From Rhodospirillales bacterium (GTDB taxonomy: Bacteria > Pseudomonadota > Alphaproteobacteria > ATCC43930 > CGMCC-115725): 5,203 nucleotides of DNA. A model generated the notes under the pieces. That model worked only from the letters and a program-made list of their open reading frames with translations. It ran no database searches and was not told where the DNA came from. Within the stretch, counting starts at the first letter, position 1; each line of letters starts with the position of its first letter. Both the position numbers and the translations under genes were made by a program. The DNA is taken from positions 1 through 5,203 of the forward strand of contig JAATGI010000270.1 of the NCBI GenBank assembly GCA_015654725.1, in the 5' to 3' direction. This document shows positions 4,200-5,203 of this stretch, piece after piece.

Positions 4200-5203
4200 A
4201 TGTCAATCGCGGAAGACAATGAAGTCCTGACCCGGGTCGGGCCCGGCACGCCGATGGGCGAGCTGATGCGCGAATATTGGCTGCCCGCGGCGAAATCCTC
4301 GGAACTGAAGGCGGATGCGCCGCCGCTGCGGCTGAAACTGCTGGGCGAGCAGTTGATCGCGTTTCGCGATTCCTCGGGCCGGATCGGCGTGATGGATCAC
4401 CGCTGCCCGCATCGCTGCGCCAGCCTGTTCTATGGCCGCAACGAGGAAAACGGCATTCGCTGCATCTATCACGGCTGGAAATACGACGTTGAAGGCAACT
4501 GCCTCGACCAGCCCAACCTGCCGGCGCATCAGGTGTTCAAGGAAAAGATCAAGGCCAAGGCCTACAAGGCCGCCGAGCGCAACGGCCTGATCTGGGTCTA
4601 TATGGGTTCGAGGCAGCCGGTGCCGGCGCTGCCGGCGCTCGAAGCGAATCTGATGCCCGAAAGCGAGGTCAGGATCGATTTCGTGCAGCGCCAGTGCAAT
4701 TGGCTGGCCGGCGTCGAGGGCGAGCTCGACACCTCGCATATCGGCTTTTTGCATTTCGGCTCGGTCACCAGCGGCGATATGCAAAACAGCCTGCAACGCT
4801 TCGCGCTGACCAACCGTTCGCCCGAATATGTGTCGCAGGAAACCGATTATGGCGCGGTTTACGCCGCCTATCGTCCGGCCGACGAGGGCAACACCTATTG
4901 GCGCTTCGGCCAGTTCGCGTTCCCGTGCTGGACCATGCCGCCGATCAACGCCTTCGAGGACAATATCCTCAACCGCGCCTATGTGCCGATGGACGATACC
5001 CACACCATGATCGTCGATCTGATCTGGAAAGGCGCCTTCAAGCGGCTGCAAGCCGCGACGCAGGTACCGGGCGGGCGGACACGCGATTACGACTTCCTGC
5101 CCAACACCACCGATTGGCTCGGCCGCTTCCGGCTCGCCGGGAACAACGCCAACGATCACCTCATCGATCGCGAGGTGCAGCGCACCCAAAGCTTCTCGGG
5201 CAT
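4200..5203 (+). CDS. Rieske non-haem iron oxygenase, phthalate-dioxygenase type (alpha subunit), 3' end missing
   Basis: These are the first 334 residues of a ring-hydroxylating-type oxygenase, cut by the right edge. The enzyme would use O2 and electrons from a separate reductase to hydroxylate, or O-/N-dealkylate, an aromatic substrate. The [2Fe-2S] Rieske site is complete: Cys69-Pro-His71 and Cys88-x2-His91 (CIYHGWKYD). The mononuclear iron site is seen at Glu173-x3-Asp177-x2-His180-x4-His185, where His180 and His185 bind iron and Asp177 bridges to the Rieske centre. The third ligand, a C-terminal Asp or Glu, has not been reached or cannot be placed. The domain order and the GTPMGELMREYWLPA opening match the phthalate 4,5-dioxygenase/vanillate-demethylase group, which usually works without a beta subunit. 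No reductase gene is in the window. The start is fixed by GGAGG. It diverges from an esterase, suggesting a shared catabolic function. The substrate cannot be named. Confidence 0.93.
   Translation, partial: MSIAEDNEVLTRVGPGTPMGELMREYWLPAAKSSELKADAPPLRLKLLGEQLIAFRDSSGRIGVMDHRCPHRCASLFYGRNEENGIRCIYHGWKYDVEGNCLDQPNLPAHQVFKEKIKAKAYKAAERNGLIWVYMGSRQPVPALPALEANLMPESEVRIDFVQRQCNWLAGVEGELDTSHIGFLHFGSVTSGDMQNSLQRFALTNRSPEYVSQETDYGAVYAAYRPADEGNTYWRFGQFAFPCWTMPPINAFEDNILNRAYVPMDDTHTMIVDLIWKGAFKRLQAATQVPGGRTRDYDFLPNTTDWLGRFRLAGNNANDHLIDREVQRTQSFSG

Noticed and set aside
4203..5189. A 328-codon open frame on the minus strand
   Set aside because: It is the antisense shadow of the Rieske oxygenase gene, whose iron-site motifs are unmistakable. 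High G+C keeps the opposite frame open, and its translation has no recognisable domain.

Overview
The window is high-GC DNA (roughly two thirds G+C in the coding parts) with gene families and repeat types that suggest a free-living alphaproteobacterium of the Rhizobiales/Rhodospirillales kind. The clues are a Bradyrhizobium/Mesorhizobium-type adenylate cyclase with TPRs, short GC palindromes typical of alphaproteobacterial repeats, and catabolic genes. The genus cannot be named from the sequence.

Layout, left to right. (1) Positions 1-1251, minus strand: a two-gene unit in which a beta-ureidopropionase-like nitrilase-superfamily amidohydrolase (388-1251) is followed, with a one-base stop/start overlap, by a Sir2 NAD-dependent deacylase that runs off the left edge. 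(2) 1252-1359: a short divergent promoter region with a 3 x 8-bp tandem repeat. (3) 1360-1770, plus strand: a single-domain VOC (glyoxalase/dioxygenase-fold) protein. (4) 1771-2027: a non-coding, locally AT-rich stretch between convergent genes, holding a TTTACAGG repeat cluster, a perfect 10-bp inverted repeat and an orphan TATAAT box. (5) 2028-4130, minus strand: an alpha/beta-hydrolase (esterase-like) followed 33 bp later by a class III adenylate cyclase with C-terminal TPRs. (6) 4131-4199: a compact divergent promoter region. (7) 4200-5203, plus strand: the N-terminal 334 residues of a phthalate-dioxygenase-type Rieske oxygenase, cut by the right edge.

How the genes may work together. The Rieske oxygenase, the divergent esterase and perhaps the VOC protein look like parts of a catabolic neighbourhood for an aromatic or ester substrate. 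The beta-ureidopropionase-like enzyme points to N-carbamoyl-beta-amino acid (reductive pyrimidine) breakdown. No transcription regulator is encoded in the window. The cyclase could link the esterase operon to cAMP, but that is inference.

The most unusual part is the cyclase gene. It keeps an open frame and all the cyclase active-site residues. Its interdomain linker, however, appears to be an in-frame repeat insertion of about 138 bp, with three GC hairpins starting exactly 54 bp apart. The downstream TolB/FlgO-like domain appears to have lost a large in-frame block, so that its first part is joined directly to the TPRs. The adjacent esterase also seems to have a small in-frame deletion next to its catalytic acid. 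I found no CRISPR array, tRNA, rRNA or complete insertion sequence.
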